DNA of 54,933 nucleotides from Amycolatopsis coloradensis (GTDB lineage Bacteria > Actinomycetota > Actinomycetes > Mycobacteriales > Pseudonocardiaceae): positions 2,903,336 to 2,958,268 of the forward strand of contig NZ_CP150484.1 in the NCBI RefSeq assembly GCF_037997115.1, in the 5' to 3' direction. The notes beneath the pieces are model-generated. The model was not told where the DNA came from. It saw nothing but the letters and a program-made list of their open reading frames with translations, and did no database searches. The number at the start of each line of letters is the position of its first letter. The stretch's first letter is position 1. This document shows, in pieces, positions 8,490-15,941 of this stretch. A program made the position numbers and the translations under genes.

Positions 8490-9274
8490 CCGATCTCGGT
8501 GACCTGGACCTGACCGGTCGGCCCGTCGCCGAACGGGTTCTCCCAGCCGTGCCACTCCGCGGCGAGGACGTAGAGCGAACGCCCGTCCTCGCCGCCGAGC
8601 GTGCAGGAGAAACAGCCTCGATCGGCTTCGACCTTCTGAAGTACTTCGCCTCCTTCGCGGACGCGGACGCAGTGCTTGCCCGCCACGTCCGCGTACCAGA
8701 CGGCGCCGTCGGCATCGAGGCAGATGCCGTCCGGGTGGTCGCCGCCGAGCTCGGCCCACACCCGCCTGCCGGACAGCGAGCCGTCCTCGGCGATGTCGAA
8801 CGCGGTGAGCCTGCTGCCGTACGACTCGGCGACGATCAGCGTCGCGTCGTCGGGCGTGACGGCCATGCCGTTGCCGAACAGGATGCCGTCGGCGACCTGG
8901 CGCACCTCGCCGTCGGGGGTGACGACGGCGATGGCGCCCGGTGCCTGGAAGTCGTTCATCCCGTTGACGAAGGCGTTGCCGCGGCCGTCGACCACGACCT
9001 CGTTCCAGAGGGAGGCGACCGGGCGCAGGTCCGCGTAGGTGCTCAGGTCCGCGTTGAGCAGGCGAGCGTTCGGGCCGTCGACGATGAGCAGGCGGCCGTC
9101 GGGGAGCCAGTCGAAGGTGATCGGCATCGCGGTCGGCACGTTCGCGATCAGTTCGCTCTCGCCGCCGGGCGTGACCGCGAGGATCTGACCGCCGCCCCAG
9201 TTCGCCAGCCAGAGGCGGCCGTCGTGCCAGCGGGCGGATTCGGGGAGCTTGAGGCCGTCGAGCAGGGTCTTCAT
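8486..9274 (-). CDS. SMP-30/gluconolactonase/LRE family protein
   Basis: A 262-residue six-bladed beta-propeller hydrolase. The N-terminal LPESARWHDGRLWLANW carries the metal-binding glutamate, GNAFVNGMND the asparagine, and DGICLDADGAVWYAD a conserved propeller repeat with aspartate. Family members are divalent-metal lactonases that open sugar or aryl lactones in the cytoplasm. The substrate cannot be told. ATG 9274 follows AAGGAG. A promoter-like TGTCGA-N17-CGTG word upstream resembles the ECF42 sites found elsewhere in the window. The gene is convergent with the proline-rich membrane protein. Confidence 0.87.
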   Translation of the reverse strand: MKTLLDGLKLPESARWHDGRLWLANWGGGQILAVTPGGESELIANVPTAMPITFDWLPDGRLLIVDGPNARLLNADLSTYADLRPVASLWNEVVVDGRGNAFVNGMNDFQAPGAIAVVTPDGEVRQVADGILFGNGMAVTPDDATLIVAESYGSRLTAFDIAEDGSLSGRRVWAELGGDHPDGICLDADGAVWYADVAGKHCVRVREGGEVLQKVEADRGCFSCTLGGEDGRSLYVLAAEWHGWENPFGDGPTGQVQVTEIG

Positions 9275-9302
9275 GGTGTCTCCTTCGGTCGTTTGCCCAC
9301 TA

Positions 9303-9329
9303 CACGAACGGGCCTCACCGTTTTCGACA
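9303..9329 (-). promoter_or_regulatory. Possible ECF42-type promoter of the SMP-30 gene
   Basis: On the minus strand TGTCGA (9329-9324) is followed after exactly 17 nt by CGTG (9306-9303), and then TAG. The sigma operon promoter at 26614 reads TGTCGA-N17-CGTC-TAG. The only departure from the ECF42 consensus is the last G of the -10 element. The site ends 28 nt upstream of the start codon, a plausible distance. Confidence 0.4.
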
Positions 9330-9337
9330 CCTCAACG

Positions 9338-9388
9338 CCGTGAAGGCCTCCTTCCCTACCTTGAGAGTAGGGAAGGAGGCCTTCACGG
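9338..9388. repeat. Long perfect palindrome, TGAAGGCC family
   Basis: Perfect 22-bp arms at 9338-9359 and 9367-9388 enclose a 7-nt loop. It sits between the divergent SMP-30 and TetR promoters, so it is not at a gene end. The core GTGAAGGCCTCCTTCC is shared in pattern with 7657, 48135 and the window-edge hairpin. Confidence 0.9.
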
Positions 9389-9410
9389 ACTTCAGCCTTA
9401 ATCGCTTGAC

Positions 9411-9428
9411 GGAGTGAGTGCTCACTCC
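9411..9428. promoter_or_regulatory. TetR operator overlapping the -35 region
   Basis: GGAGTGAG-TG-CTCACTCC is an inverted repeat with perfect 8-bp arms, 13 nt upstream of the TetR start codon. It overlaps a TTGACG -35-like hexamer at 9406-9411. The GAGTGNNCACTC type of core is common for TetR/AcrR sites. It implies that the TetR gene and the exporter it precedes are repressed until an inducer binds. Confidence 0.75.
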
Positions 9429-9441
9429 GCAAACTGGAGGC

Positions 9442-10047
9442 ATGACAGAGACCACCGCCCGGCGGAGAGCGCCGGGGATGAGTGCCGACGAGCGGCGCCG
9501 GATGATCGTCCAGTCCGTGCTGCCCCTGCTGGTGGAGCACGGCGCCGGTGTCACGTCGAGCCAGATCGCGCGTGCCGCGGGCATCGGCGAGGGCACGGTC
9601 TTCCGCGTGTTCAAGGACAAGGACGAACTGTTCGCCACCTGCTTCGCCGAAGCGCTGAAACCCGACCAGGTACTCGACGCGATCGCGGTCATCGACCTCG
9701 ACCAGTCCCTCGACGACAGGCTCATCGAGGCGGCCGACGCGCTCAGCGCGCACCTCCAGCGCATGGGCGCGCTCATGGCGGTCATGCACGGCTCCGGCAA
9801 GTGGCCGGAGCATCGCCACGGCGACCGCAGGGACCGGCGAAAGGAGTCGATGAGCGCCATGCGCGACGCCATGGCCGAACTGTTCGAACCGGAGAAGGAC
9901 CGGCTCCGCCTGCCGCCGGCGCAGTCCGCGGCGCTCTTCCTGTCGCTGCTGTTCAGCGGCCGGATCCGGTTCAGCGAAACCGGTGACGAGCCCACCACGA
10001 TGGAGCTCGTCGACGTGTTCCTCAACGGCGCCTTGGCGGCCGCGTGA
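9442..10047 (+). CDS. TetR family repressor of the adjacent ABC exporter
   Basis: A 201-residue regulator. The N-terminal helix-turn-helix is SSQIARAAGIGEGTVFRVFKDKDELFATCF at about residues 40-70, and the C-terminal ligand domain is all-helical. ATG 9442 has GGAGG five nt upstream. The gene overlaps the ABC exporter by 4 nt (GTGA), so the two are co-translated, and a palindromic operator lies directly upstream. The likely role is ligand-relieved repression of its own operon. Confidence 0.88.
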   Translation: MTETTARRRAPGMSADERRRMIVQSVLPLLVEHGAGVTSSQIARAAGIGEGTVFRVFKDKDELFATCFAEALKPDQVLDAIAVIDLDQSLDDRLIEAADALSAHLQRMGALMAVMHGSGKWPEHRHGDRRDRRKESMSAMRDAMAELFEPEKDRLRLPPAQSAALFLSLLFSGRIRFSETGDEPTTMELVDVFLNGALAAA

Positions 10048-12017
10048 TCGGCCCGCCCGGCGGGGGAGGCGGCCTGGAACTGTTCATGGCGCGCGGCGGC
10101 AGGCGACGCCGTCCGCCGTCGACGGTGCCCGACAGCGGTCTGACCGGCCCGGTCGACATCCCGGAGCCTGAACCCGAAGCCGTCCCGAAAGACTTGAAGT
10201 CCCGGCTCAACCGCATGTGGGTCAACATCGCGGGCACGGTCCGCGGACTGCCGAAGGTCGCGAAGCTGACTTGGCAGGCAAGCCCAGTCCTGACCATCGT
10301 GATCACCCTGGTGACGCTGCTTTCCGGCCTCCTCCCGACGGCGACCGCGTACGTGGCGAAACTGCTGATCGACTCGGTGGTCGCGGCGATCCAGGGGCAC
10401 GGGACGAAGAGCGCGATCGTCGGTGTCGCCCTCTTCCAGTTCGGCATCCTCGTGCTCACCGCGGTTTCGCAGGCGCTGACCACCTACGGCCAAGCACTGC
10501 TGCAGGAACGGATGACGCTGACCATCCGCCATCAGGTGATGGACCACGCGAGCAAGCTGCACCTTTCGTACTTCGAGGGTTCCGCGTCCTACGACATGCT
10601 GCGTCAAGCCGCGCAGGAGGCGCCGACGCGGCCGCTGTCGATGATGAACTCGGCGCTGGGCTTGATCCGGACACTGATCACCTTCGGCAGCATGATCGCG
10701 CTGCTCGTCTCGATCAGCCCGCTGCTGGCGCTCGTCGCGCTCGTGGCGCCGATCCCCGCGTTCATCTCCCAGTCGAAGTACGGCGCCCGCGCGTTCTGGC
10801 TGACGCTGATGATGTCCCCGCTGAAACGGCGGATGGACTATCTGTCCTCTTTGGTCACCACGGACACGTACGCCAAGGAGACCAAGCTCTTCGGGCTCGG
10901 CCCGTACTTCGTCGACCGGTTCCAGCGGCTCGGCCAGGTCTTCTACGACCGGCAGCGCACACTGACCCGCAAGCGCAGCGTCAGCTCGACGTCGTGGGGT
11001 CTGCTCAGCACCGCCGCCGGATCCGCGATCGCGCTGTACATCGCGCTGGAGGCCGTCGGCGGCAGGCTCACCCTCGGCGATCTCGCGCTGTACACGGCCG
11101 CCGCGGCGTCGGTGCAGACGTCCGTCCAAGGGTTGTTCACCGCGTTTTCCGGGATGTACGAGAACAATCTCTACCTCGACACGCTGTACCGTTTCCTCGG
11201 GACGAAACCGGAGATCGTCGCGCCACCGGAGCCGCGACCTCTTCCGTCCACAGTGGAGGGTCACATCCGGTTCGAAGAAGTGTCCTTCACCTATCCCGGA
11301 GCGGCCGACCCCGCCCTCGACGGCGTGAGCTTCGAGATCCGGCCGGGCGAGACGGTCGCCGTCGTCGGCCGCAACGGCGCCGGGAAGTCGACACTGTTCA
11401 AACTGCTGTGCCGGCTGTACGACCCGACGGGCGGGCGGATCCTGCTCGACGACGTCGACATCCGCGAGTACGACCCGGTGGAACTGCGGCGGCGGATCAG
11501 CGCGATGTTCCAGGACTACGTGACGTATCAGGGCACCGCGGCGGAGAACATCGGACTCGGCGACCTGACGCACCTCGTCGACCGGGAACGGATCGAGACG
11601 TCGGCGAAACGGGCCGGTGCCGACGAGCGGATCGAGCGCCTGCCCAGTGGCTACGACACCCCGCTCGGCCGCTGGTTCGACCAGGGCGTCAGCCTGTCCG
11701 GTGGCGAATGGCAGAAGATCGCGTTGTCCAGGGCGTTCCTGCGGGAAGCACCGATCCTGATCCTCGACGAGCCCACCTCCGCACTGGACGCCCAGGCCGA
11801 GCACGATCTCTTCTCGCGGCTTCGTGAGCTCTCGGAGGGGCGCACGACGCTGTACATCTCGCACCGGTTCTCCACCGTCCGCCAGGCGGAGCGGATTCTG
11901 TTGCTGGAGCACGGAAAGGTCGCCGAATACGGGACACACGACGAACTGATGGCGGCGAAGGCGGGCTATGCCGACCTGTTCACGTTGCAGGCCGCCGCGT
12001 ACCTCGACGAGGCTTGA
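10044..12017 (+). CDS. ABC exporter, fused membrane and ATPase domains
   Basis: A 657-residue half-transporter. A Pro/Arg-rich N-terminal tail of about 70 residues precedes six transmembrane helices (about 85-370). The ATPase domain (about 405-650) has Walker A VVGRNGAGKST, signature LSGGEWQK, Walker B ILILDEPTSALD and the ISHRFSTV H-loop. The subclass resembles bacterial multidrug or peptide/lipid exporters and should work as a homodimer. The GTG start overlaps the TetR stop; the ATG at 10086 (MARGG) is an alternative start. The substrate is unknown; TetR linkage suggests a toxic small molecule. Confidence 0.88.
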   Translation: MIGPPGGGGGLELFMARGGRRRRPPSTVPDSGLTGPVDIPEPEPEAVPKDLKSRLNRMWVNIAGTVRGLPKVAKLTWQASPVLTIVITLVTLLSGLLPTATAYVAKLLIDSVVAAIQGHGTKSAIVGVALFQFGILVLTAVSQALTTYGQALLQERMTLTIRHQVMDHASKLHLSYFEGSASYDMLRQAAQEAPTRPLSMMNSALGLIRTLITFGSMIALLVSISPLLALVALVAPIPAFISQSKYGARAFWLTLMMSPLKRRMDYLSSLVTTDTYAKETKLFGLGPYFVDRFQRLGQVFYDRQRTLTRKRSVSSTSWGLLSTAAGSAIALYIALEAVGGRLTLGDLALYTAAAASVQTSVQGLFTAFSGMYENNLYLDTLYRFLGTKPEIVAPPEPRPLPSTVEGHIRFEEVSFTYPGAADPALDGVSFEIRPGETVAVVGRNGAGKSTLFKLLCRLYDPTGGRILLDDVDIREYDPVELRRRISAMFQDYVTYQGTAAENIGLGDLTHLVDRERIETSAKRAGADERIERLPSGYDTPLGRWFDQGVSLSGGEWQKIALSRAFLREAPILILDEPTSALDAQAEHDLFSRLRELSEGRTTLYISHRFSTVRQAERILLLEHGKVAEYGTHDELMAAKAGYADLFTLQAAAYLDEA

Positions 12018-12019
12018 CC

Positions 12020-12476
12020 GTGCGGCGGATCATGGTCGTCGGCTGCAGCGGCGCCGGGAAGTCGACGTTCTCTCGACGGCTCGGCGCCATACTCGGCCTG
12101 CCGGTCACCCACCTCGACCGGCTCTACCGGCGGCCGGGGTGGACACCGGCACCGGATGCCGAGTTCCACGCCGCGCAACAGGAGGTCATCGCGTCCGACG
12201 CCTGGGTGATCGACGGGAACTACGGGGCGTCGATGCATCTCCGCCTCCCGAGAGCGGCGGGTGCTGATGCGATGCCTGCGCGAATACGGGCAGGACAAGC
12301 AGGCGTCCGGCTGCCCCGAAAGGCTGGATCTGGAGTTCTACTCCTACGTCTGGCGCTGGCCGAAGGACCACCGGGAGCGGACGGTGCGGCGGCTGGCGGA
12401 ACAAGGGGCGCACGCGCGGCGGATCGTGCTGATCGGCCCACGTGAGGCGGAGGAGTTCCTTCGCCGGATCGGTTGA
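12020..12476 (+). pseudogene. Decayed P-loop kinase (topology modulation protein/FlaR-like)
   Basis: The first part (from GTG 12020) reads as a normal P-loop protein: VVGCSGAGKST, then THLDRLYRRPGW and WVIDGNYGASMHLRLPR. After about 12250 that frame becomes nonsense, and the family continues in another frame: VLMRCLREYG...GCPERLDLEFYSYVWRWPKD to the stop at 12476. The stretch of about 14 residues normally between LPR and the arginine-rich segment (a FLDLP-type strand) is missing. A deletion whose length is not a multiple of three therefore both removed it and shifted the frame. The gene sits directly behind the exporter. A sequencing error alone would not explain the missing residues. Confidence 0.7.
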
Positions 12477-12521
12477 CCGGGGGGTTGGGAGCAAAACGGG
12501 CAACCCGTACGTTGTCCAGGT

Positions 12522-13004
12522 ATGGCTGTCGCGTTCCTGCTCTATGTCGTCGCCGAGATCGCCGCCGTGTGGGCGGTGGGCTCGGCCGTTGGCGTCCTCG
12601 GCACGATCGCGCTGCTCTTCGCCGGCGCGTTCGTCGGGTCCTGGCTCGCGCGTCGTGAAGGCGGCCGCGCCTTCCGGGCGTTCGCCGAGTCCGCGCGGCT
12701 CGGCCGTCCCGCCGACGCGGAGAAGGAACTCACCGACGGGATGCTGATCGGGCTCGGCGGCCTGCTGATCCTGCTGCCCGGTTTCGTCAGCGACGTCATC
12801 GGCCTGCTGTTCATCCTGCCGCCGACACGGAGCGTCGCGCGCAAGGTCTGGCAGAAGCGGATGGCGCGCCGGGCGGTCAAGTTCGCCAACCGCACGCGAG
12901 GGCCGGTGATGGTCGTGGACAGCGAGGTCGTCGTGGACACGCCGCCCGCGGAGGCCGCCAAGAAGCAGCCGCCGGTGATCGAGGGCCGCATCGTCGAGGG
13001 CTAG
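12522..13004 (+). CDS. fxsA: FxsA family cytoplasmic membrane protein
   Basis: A 160-residue protein with FxsA features: two N-terminal hydrophobic helices (AVAFLLYVVAEIAAVWAVG, GTIALLFAGAFVGSWLARREG), the conserved GMLIGLGGLLILLPGFVSDVIGLLFILPPTR block, and a charged tail that may be cytoplasmic. In E. coli FxsA overproduction interferes with phage T7 exclusion by the F plasmid. Its normal cellular role is unknown. The gene stands alone and overlaps the convergent SCP2-like gene by 4 nt. Confidence 0.9.
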   Translation: MAVAFLLYVVAEIAAVWAVGSAVGVLGTIALLFAGAFVGSWLARREGGRAFRAFAESARLGRPADAEKELTDGMLIGLGGLLILLPGFVSDVIGLLFILPPTRSVARKVWQKRMARRAVKFANRTRGPVMVVDSEVVVDTPPAEAAKKQPPVIEGRIVEG

Positions 13005-13648
13005 GCGCCGCTCGGCTTCGGGATGTCGAAATACCCGCTGAACCGCACGGCCGGTGCGTACTCGCCCTTGACCTTCACCTTGCCCGTCACGAACATCGCC
13101 GCCACCGCCGCGTTGCCGGTGGCCATCCGGATGAAGTCGTCGACGGACAGCGTGATGGTGGTGTCCGGAGAGCGCGCGAGATCGGTGCTGGAAACGCAGA
13201 CGCCGTCTTCGATGACCGTTTGAAAACGATCGAAACCGTCTTCTCCGTCACCGTCGGTAAAACGCCACGCGACGACGAAGTCGACATGCCGCGCGCGTTC
13301 CGGAACGAAATGATCCGACATTCTGCGGAAAATCTCGTCGAGGAAAGCCGAACGCAGGTCCGGATGATCGGCGATGGCCTTGAGCTGCTCCCGCGACGCG
13401 CGTTGCACGACGTCGACGAGCACCTCGGTCTCCAGTGAGCTCAGCTCGATGCCCGCACCGGTTTCGCCCAGCATGTGCAGGGTTTCCAGGACCTGGGTGA
13501 ACTGCTCGGGGCTCAGTTTGGCGAGCTCGAGTTTCTCCGCGAAGGCGTTGACGACGTGCTCGCCACCGGTGCGCGTTTTGTGCGGCCTCGACGGACGGGA
13601 AAGGCGTACCTTGTCCCGCCAGCGCCGGTTCGGAGAATTTCGGGGCAC
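13001..13648 (-). CDS. SCP2-like sterol/lipid-carrier domain protein, copy 2
   Basis: A 215-residue protein. A helical N-terminal half is followed by an SCP2-type alpha/beta domain (about 115-213) with FVVAWRFTDG, TITLSVDDFIRMATG and FVTGKVKVKGEYAPAVRF. This fold binds acyl chains or sterols in a tunnel. It is a paralogue of the gene just upstream: the VTGKxKVKG and FFDxPKPS motifs are shared. The only in-frame start that keeps the whole reading is GTG 13648; the first 30 basic residues are doubtful. It lies 29 nt behind its paralogue, in one transcript. A role in lipid transfer linked to the nearby fatty-acid genes is an inference. Confidence 0.78.
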   Translation of the reverse strand: MPRNSPNRRWRDKVRLSRPSRPHKTRTGGEHVVNAFAEKLELAKLSPEQFTQVLETLHMLGETGAGIELSSLETEVLVDVVQRASREQLKAIADHPDLRSAFLDEIFRRMSDHFVPERARHVDFVVAWRFTDGDGEDGFDRFQTVIEDGVCVSSTDLARSPDTTITLSVDDFIRMATGNAAVAAMFVTGKVKVKGEYAPAVRFSGYFDIPKPSGA

Positions 13649-13677
13649 GGCACGGAAGTGTATCTGCTCGGCCGGGT

Positions 13678-14313
13678 TCAGGACGGCTTCGGCAGGTCGA
13701 AGAAACCGATCAGACCGGCCGCGAATGCCAGGTCACCTTTTACTTTGATCTTTCCCGTGACGAATAGCACAGCCGGCGTCGCCTGATGGGTGATGAGCCG
13801 GAAGAAATCGACGGGCGCGATCGTGATCGTCACCCTCGGCTTCTCCCTCATGTCGCGGCTGACCGTGCACTCGCCGTGCGAGATCACCGTCTCGTAGCGG
13901 TCGTACCCGCCGTCGCCGGTGCCGCCGGACAGCCGCCAGTGCACCACGGCGTGCAGGGTCTTCGCGCGGTCCTGCCGGATGTGGGCGCCCATGCGGTCGA
14001 AGATCTCACGCAGCACGCGCTCCCGGAGCGGCCGTTCGGCGACGACGCTCTCGAGCTGTGTACGCGAGGCGCGCGCGACGAGGTTCGCGAAGCGGGCCGG
14101 GTCCACCTTGCGGAGGTCGAACGCGGGCGCGGACTCGGCGAGCCGCCCCAGGGCGGTCAGCAGCCGCCGGACGTCGTCCTTGCCGAGGTCCTTCGGGTCG
14201 ATGGCGCCCGCGACCTCGTTGACGTCGAGAGAGTGCGCTTCGGCGGAATCCGGCTCGATCCGTTCCAGCGCGTCGACCAGCGCGCGGCCGGTCAGCCCCA
14301 CGATCTCGGTCAT
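13678..14313 (-). CDS. SCP2-like sterol/lipid-carrier domain protein, copy 1
   Basis: A 211-residue paralogue of the following gene, with the same order of a helical N-terminal region and a C-terminal SCP2 fold (HAVVHWRLSGG, VTITIAPVDFFRLITHQ, FVTGKIKVKGDLAFAAGLIGFF). The two arose by tandem duplication and have diverged widely. The start ATG 14313 follows GGAGGGA. A candidate operator at 14345-14362 lies 31 nt upstream and is shared with the divergent TetR gene, so this pair is likely part of that regulator's set. Confidence 0.82.
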   Translation of the reverse strand: MTEIVGLTGRALVDALERIEPDSAEAHSLDVNEVAGAIDPKDLGKDDVRRLLTALGRLAESAPAFDLRKVDPARFANLVARASRTQLESVVAERPLRERVLREIFDRMGAHIRQDRAKTLHAVVHWRLSGGTGDGGYDRYETVISHGECTVSRDMREKPRVTITIAPVDFFRLITHQATPAVLFVTGKIKVKGDLAFAAGLIGFFDLPKPS

Positions 14314-14344
14314 CTTCCCTCCAGTTCCGCCTACCCGAGCGTAA

Positions 14345-14362
14345 GGCTACCCGCGAGTAGGT
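14345..14362. promoter_or_regulatory. Operator-like site between SCP2 and TetR genes
   Basis: GGCTACCCGCGAGTAGGT is an imperfect dyad that agrees at 14 of 18 positions with the perfect palindrome at 17312-17329 in front of the thiolase. It sits in the divergent gap between the SCP2 pair and the TetR gene, as expected for autoregulation plus control of the neighbours. Confidence 0.6.
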
Positions 14363-14441
14363 AGACGGGCAAGCGTGCCGAAATCACCCATGCCGGTGGT
14401 AGCCCGGTAGCGTCTTACGCGAACTAATGGGAGGTCTTGAG

Positions 14442-15107
14442 TTGTCCGAGGAAGTGCCGCGTCCCGCCGAACGCGCCAAAAGGCTGCCGAGAGCGGTGCG
14501 GGAACGCCAGATCCTGGACGCGGCGGTCTCGGTGTTCTCGCGCTACGGCTATCACTCCGCGTCGATGGACGAGATCTCCGAGGTCGCCGGCGTGTCCAAG
14601 CCGATGATCTACACCTATCTCGGCTCGAAGGAAGACCTCTTCGGCGCGTGCATCCGCCGCGAAGCCACCCGCCTGCTGGAGGCGGTGCAGGACGGGATCA
14701 AACCCGATCTGCCGCCCGACATGCAGCTTTGGCACGGGCTCCGCGCGTTCTACCGGTTCGTCGCCGACTACCGCGAGTCCTGGACGGTGTTGCACCGCCA
14801 GGCCATGACCGTCGGCGGCACCTTCGCCGCGGAGATCACCGACATGCGCACCCGCGCGATCGAGCTGGTCGCCGCGCTGGTCGTCTCCGCCGGCACCCGC
14901 AAGGGCCTCGGCGAACAGGCCGAGTTCTCCGGCGCGGGGCTGTCCGCCGCGCTGGTCGGGGCGGCCGAGTCGCTGGCCGACTGGGCACTCGACCACCCCG
15001 ACGTCTCCGACGGCGTGCTCGCCTCGTGGCTGATGAACCTGGTCTGGCTCGGGTTCAACGACCTCGTCGAGGGCGAGATCTGGAAGCCGTCAGAGAGCGA
15101 CGACTGA
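14442..15107 (+). CDS. TetR family regulator of the lipid gene cluster
   Basis: A 221-residue TetR protein. The DNA-binding part has LPRAVRERQILDAAVSVFSRYGYHSASMDEI followed by the recognition helix VAGVSKPMIYTYLGSKEDLF. I prefer the TTG at 14442 (LSEEVPRPAERA) because GGGAGG lies 7 nt before it, while the in-frame ATG at 14427 has no ribosome site. The position between SCP2 genes and fatty-acid genes, with the same palindrome on both sides, suggests an acyl-CoA-responsive repressor. Its end overlaps the convergent MaoC gene by 18 nt. Confidence 0.85.
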   Translation: MSEEVPRPAERAKRLPRAVRERQILDAAVSVFSRYGYHSASMDEISEVAGVSKPMIYTYLGSKEDLFGACIRREATRLLEAVQDGIKPDLPPDMQLWHGLRAFYRFVADYRESWTVLHRQAMTVGGTFAAEITDMRTRAIELVAALVVSAGTRKGLGEQAEFSGAGLSAALVGAAESLADWALDHPDVSDGVLASWLMNLVWLGFNDLVEGEIWKPSESDD

Positions 15108-15941
15108 GCCCTCCAGGTGCGGCTTCGGCTTGCGCGCGTTCCACAGCTCGAACGCCCAGCCATCGCCTTCACTCCAGGTGGTGAAAGCGGCCTTGGCGGG
15201 CAGCAGCACCGGCTGCTTGAACTTGACGTCGACGGTGAACGCCTCCGGGAGCCTGCCCTCGAAGGCCGAGAGCGCGTGCGCCTTCGTCCACATGCCGTGC
15301 GCGATCGCCGCCGGGAAGCCGAACGCCTTCGCGGTGATCGGGTGCAGGTGGATCGGGTTGCGGTCGCCGGATACCTCGGCGTAGCGGCGGCCGATGTCGC
15401 CGGGCACGTGCCAGATCGCGTTGGGAGTCGGCTGGGAAAGCTGACCGCGCGAGGTCTTCTCGCCGCTGCCGCCTCCGCGGCGCAGATACGTGCTGACGTC
15501 CGTCCACACAGGACTGTCGCTGACCAGCAGCTCGCTGACGACGTCGAACTGCTTGCCCTTCTCGTGCGGGCGCAGGTCCTCCGCGCGCACGCGCAGGGTG
15601 AACGACTCGTCGAGCCGCAGCTGCCGGTGCTGGGTGATCCGGTTGGCGACGTGCACCATGCCCAGCAACGGGAACGGGAAGTCGGCCTCGGTCATCAGCG
15701 CCATCTGCAACGGGAACGCGAGGATATGCGGATACGTCGCCGGGAGCACGTCGTCGAGCCGGAATCCGCACACCTGGTTGTACGCGGCGAGGTGGGCCGG
15801 ATCGACGACGACGCCCTCACGGACGAACTCGGTCGACGGCAGCGTGTCCCCGCCGCTCTTGCGCAGCGAGCCGAGCAACGCCTTGGGGTACAGCGAAGAC
15901 AGGCTCGGCGATTCGTGGAGTTCCTTGACGGCCATGCTCAC
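15090..15941 (-). CDS. MaoC-like (R)-specific enoyl hydratase / 3-hydroxyacyl dehydratase (HtdX-like)
   Basis: A 283-residue double hot-dog protein. The C-terminal half carries the hydratase-2 signature YAEVSGDRNPIHLHPITAKAFGF with the catalytic Asp/His pair, and HGMWTKA follows. The N-terminal half is the degenerate second hot-dog. It resembles mycobacterial HtdX (Rv0241c). It should interconvert (3R)-hydroxyacyl and enoyl thioesters. The GTG start 15941 overlaps the FabG stop (GTGA). The order MaoC-FabG4-thiolase equals Rv0241c-Rv0242c-Rv0243 of M. tuberculosis, so the three probably act on the same acyl chain. Confidence 0.88.
   Translation of the reverse strand: MSMAVKELHESPSLSSLYPKALLGSLRKSGGDTLPSTEFVREGVVVDPAHLAAYNQVCGFRLDDVLPATYPHILAFPLQMALMTEADFPFPLLGMVHVANRITQHRQLRLDESFTLRVRAEDLRPHEKGKQFDVVSELLVSDSPVWTDVSTYLRRGGGSGEKTSRGQLSQPTPNAIWHVPGDIGRRYAEVSGDRNPIHLHPITAKAFGFPAAIAHGMWTKAHALSAFEGRLPEAFTVDVKFKQPVLLPAKAAFTTWSEGDGWAFELWNARKPKPHLEGSVVAL

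Noticed and set aside
10217..11827. 536-residue plus-strand reading inside the ABC exporter
   Set aside because: Alternative frame of the exporter; very Arg-rich and without family motifs.
9315..11939. 874-residue minus-strand reading opposite the ABC exporter
   Set aside because: Lies entirely opposite a gene with clear Walker and signature motifs; the low-complexity Arg/Gln/Asp sequence is typical of an antisense shadow.
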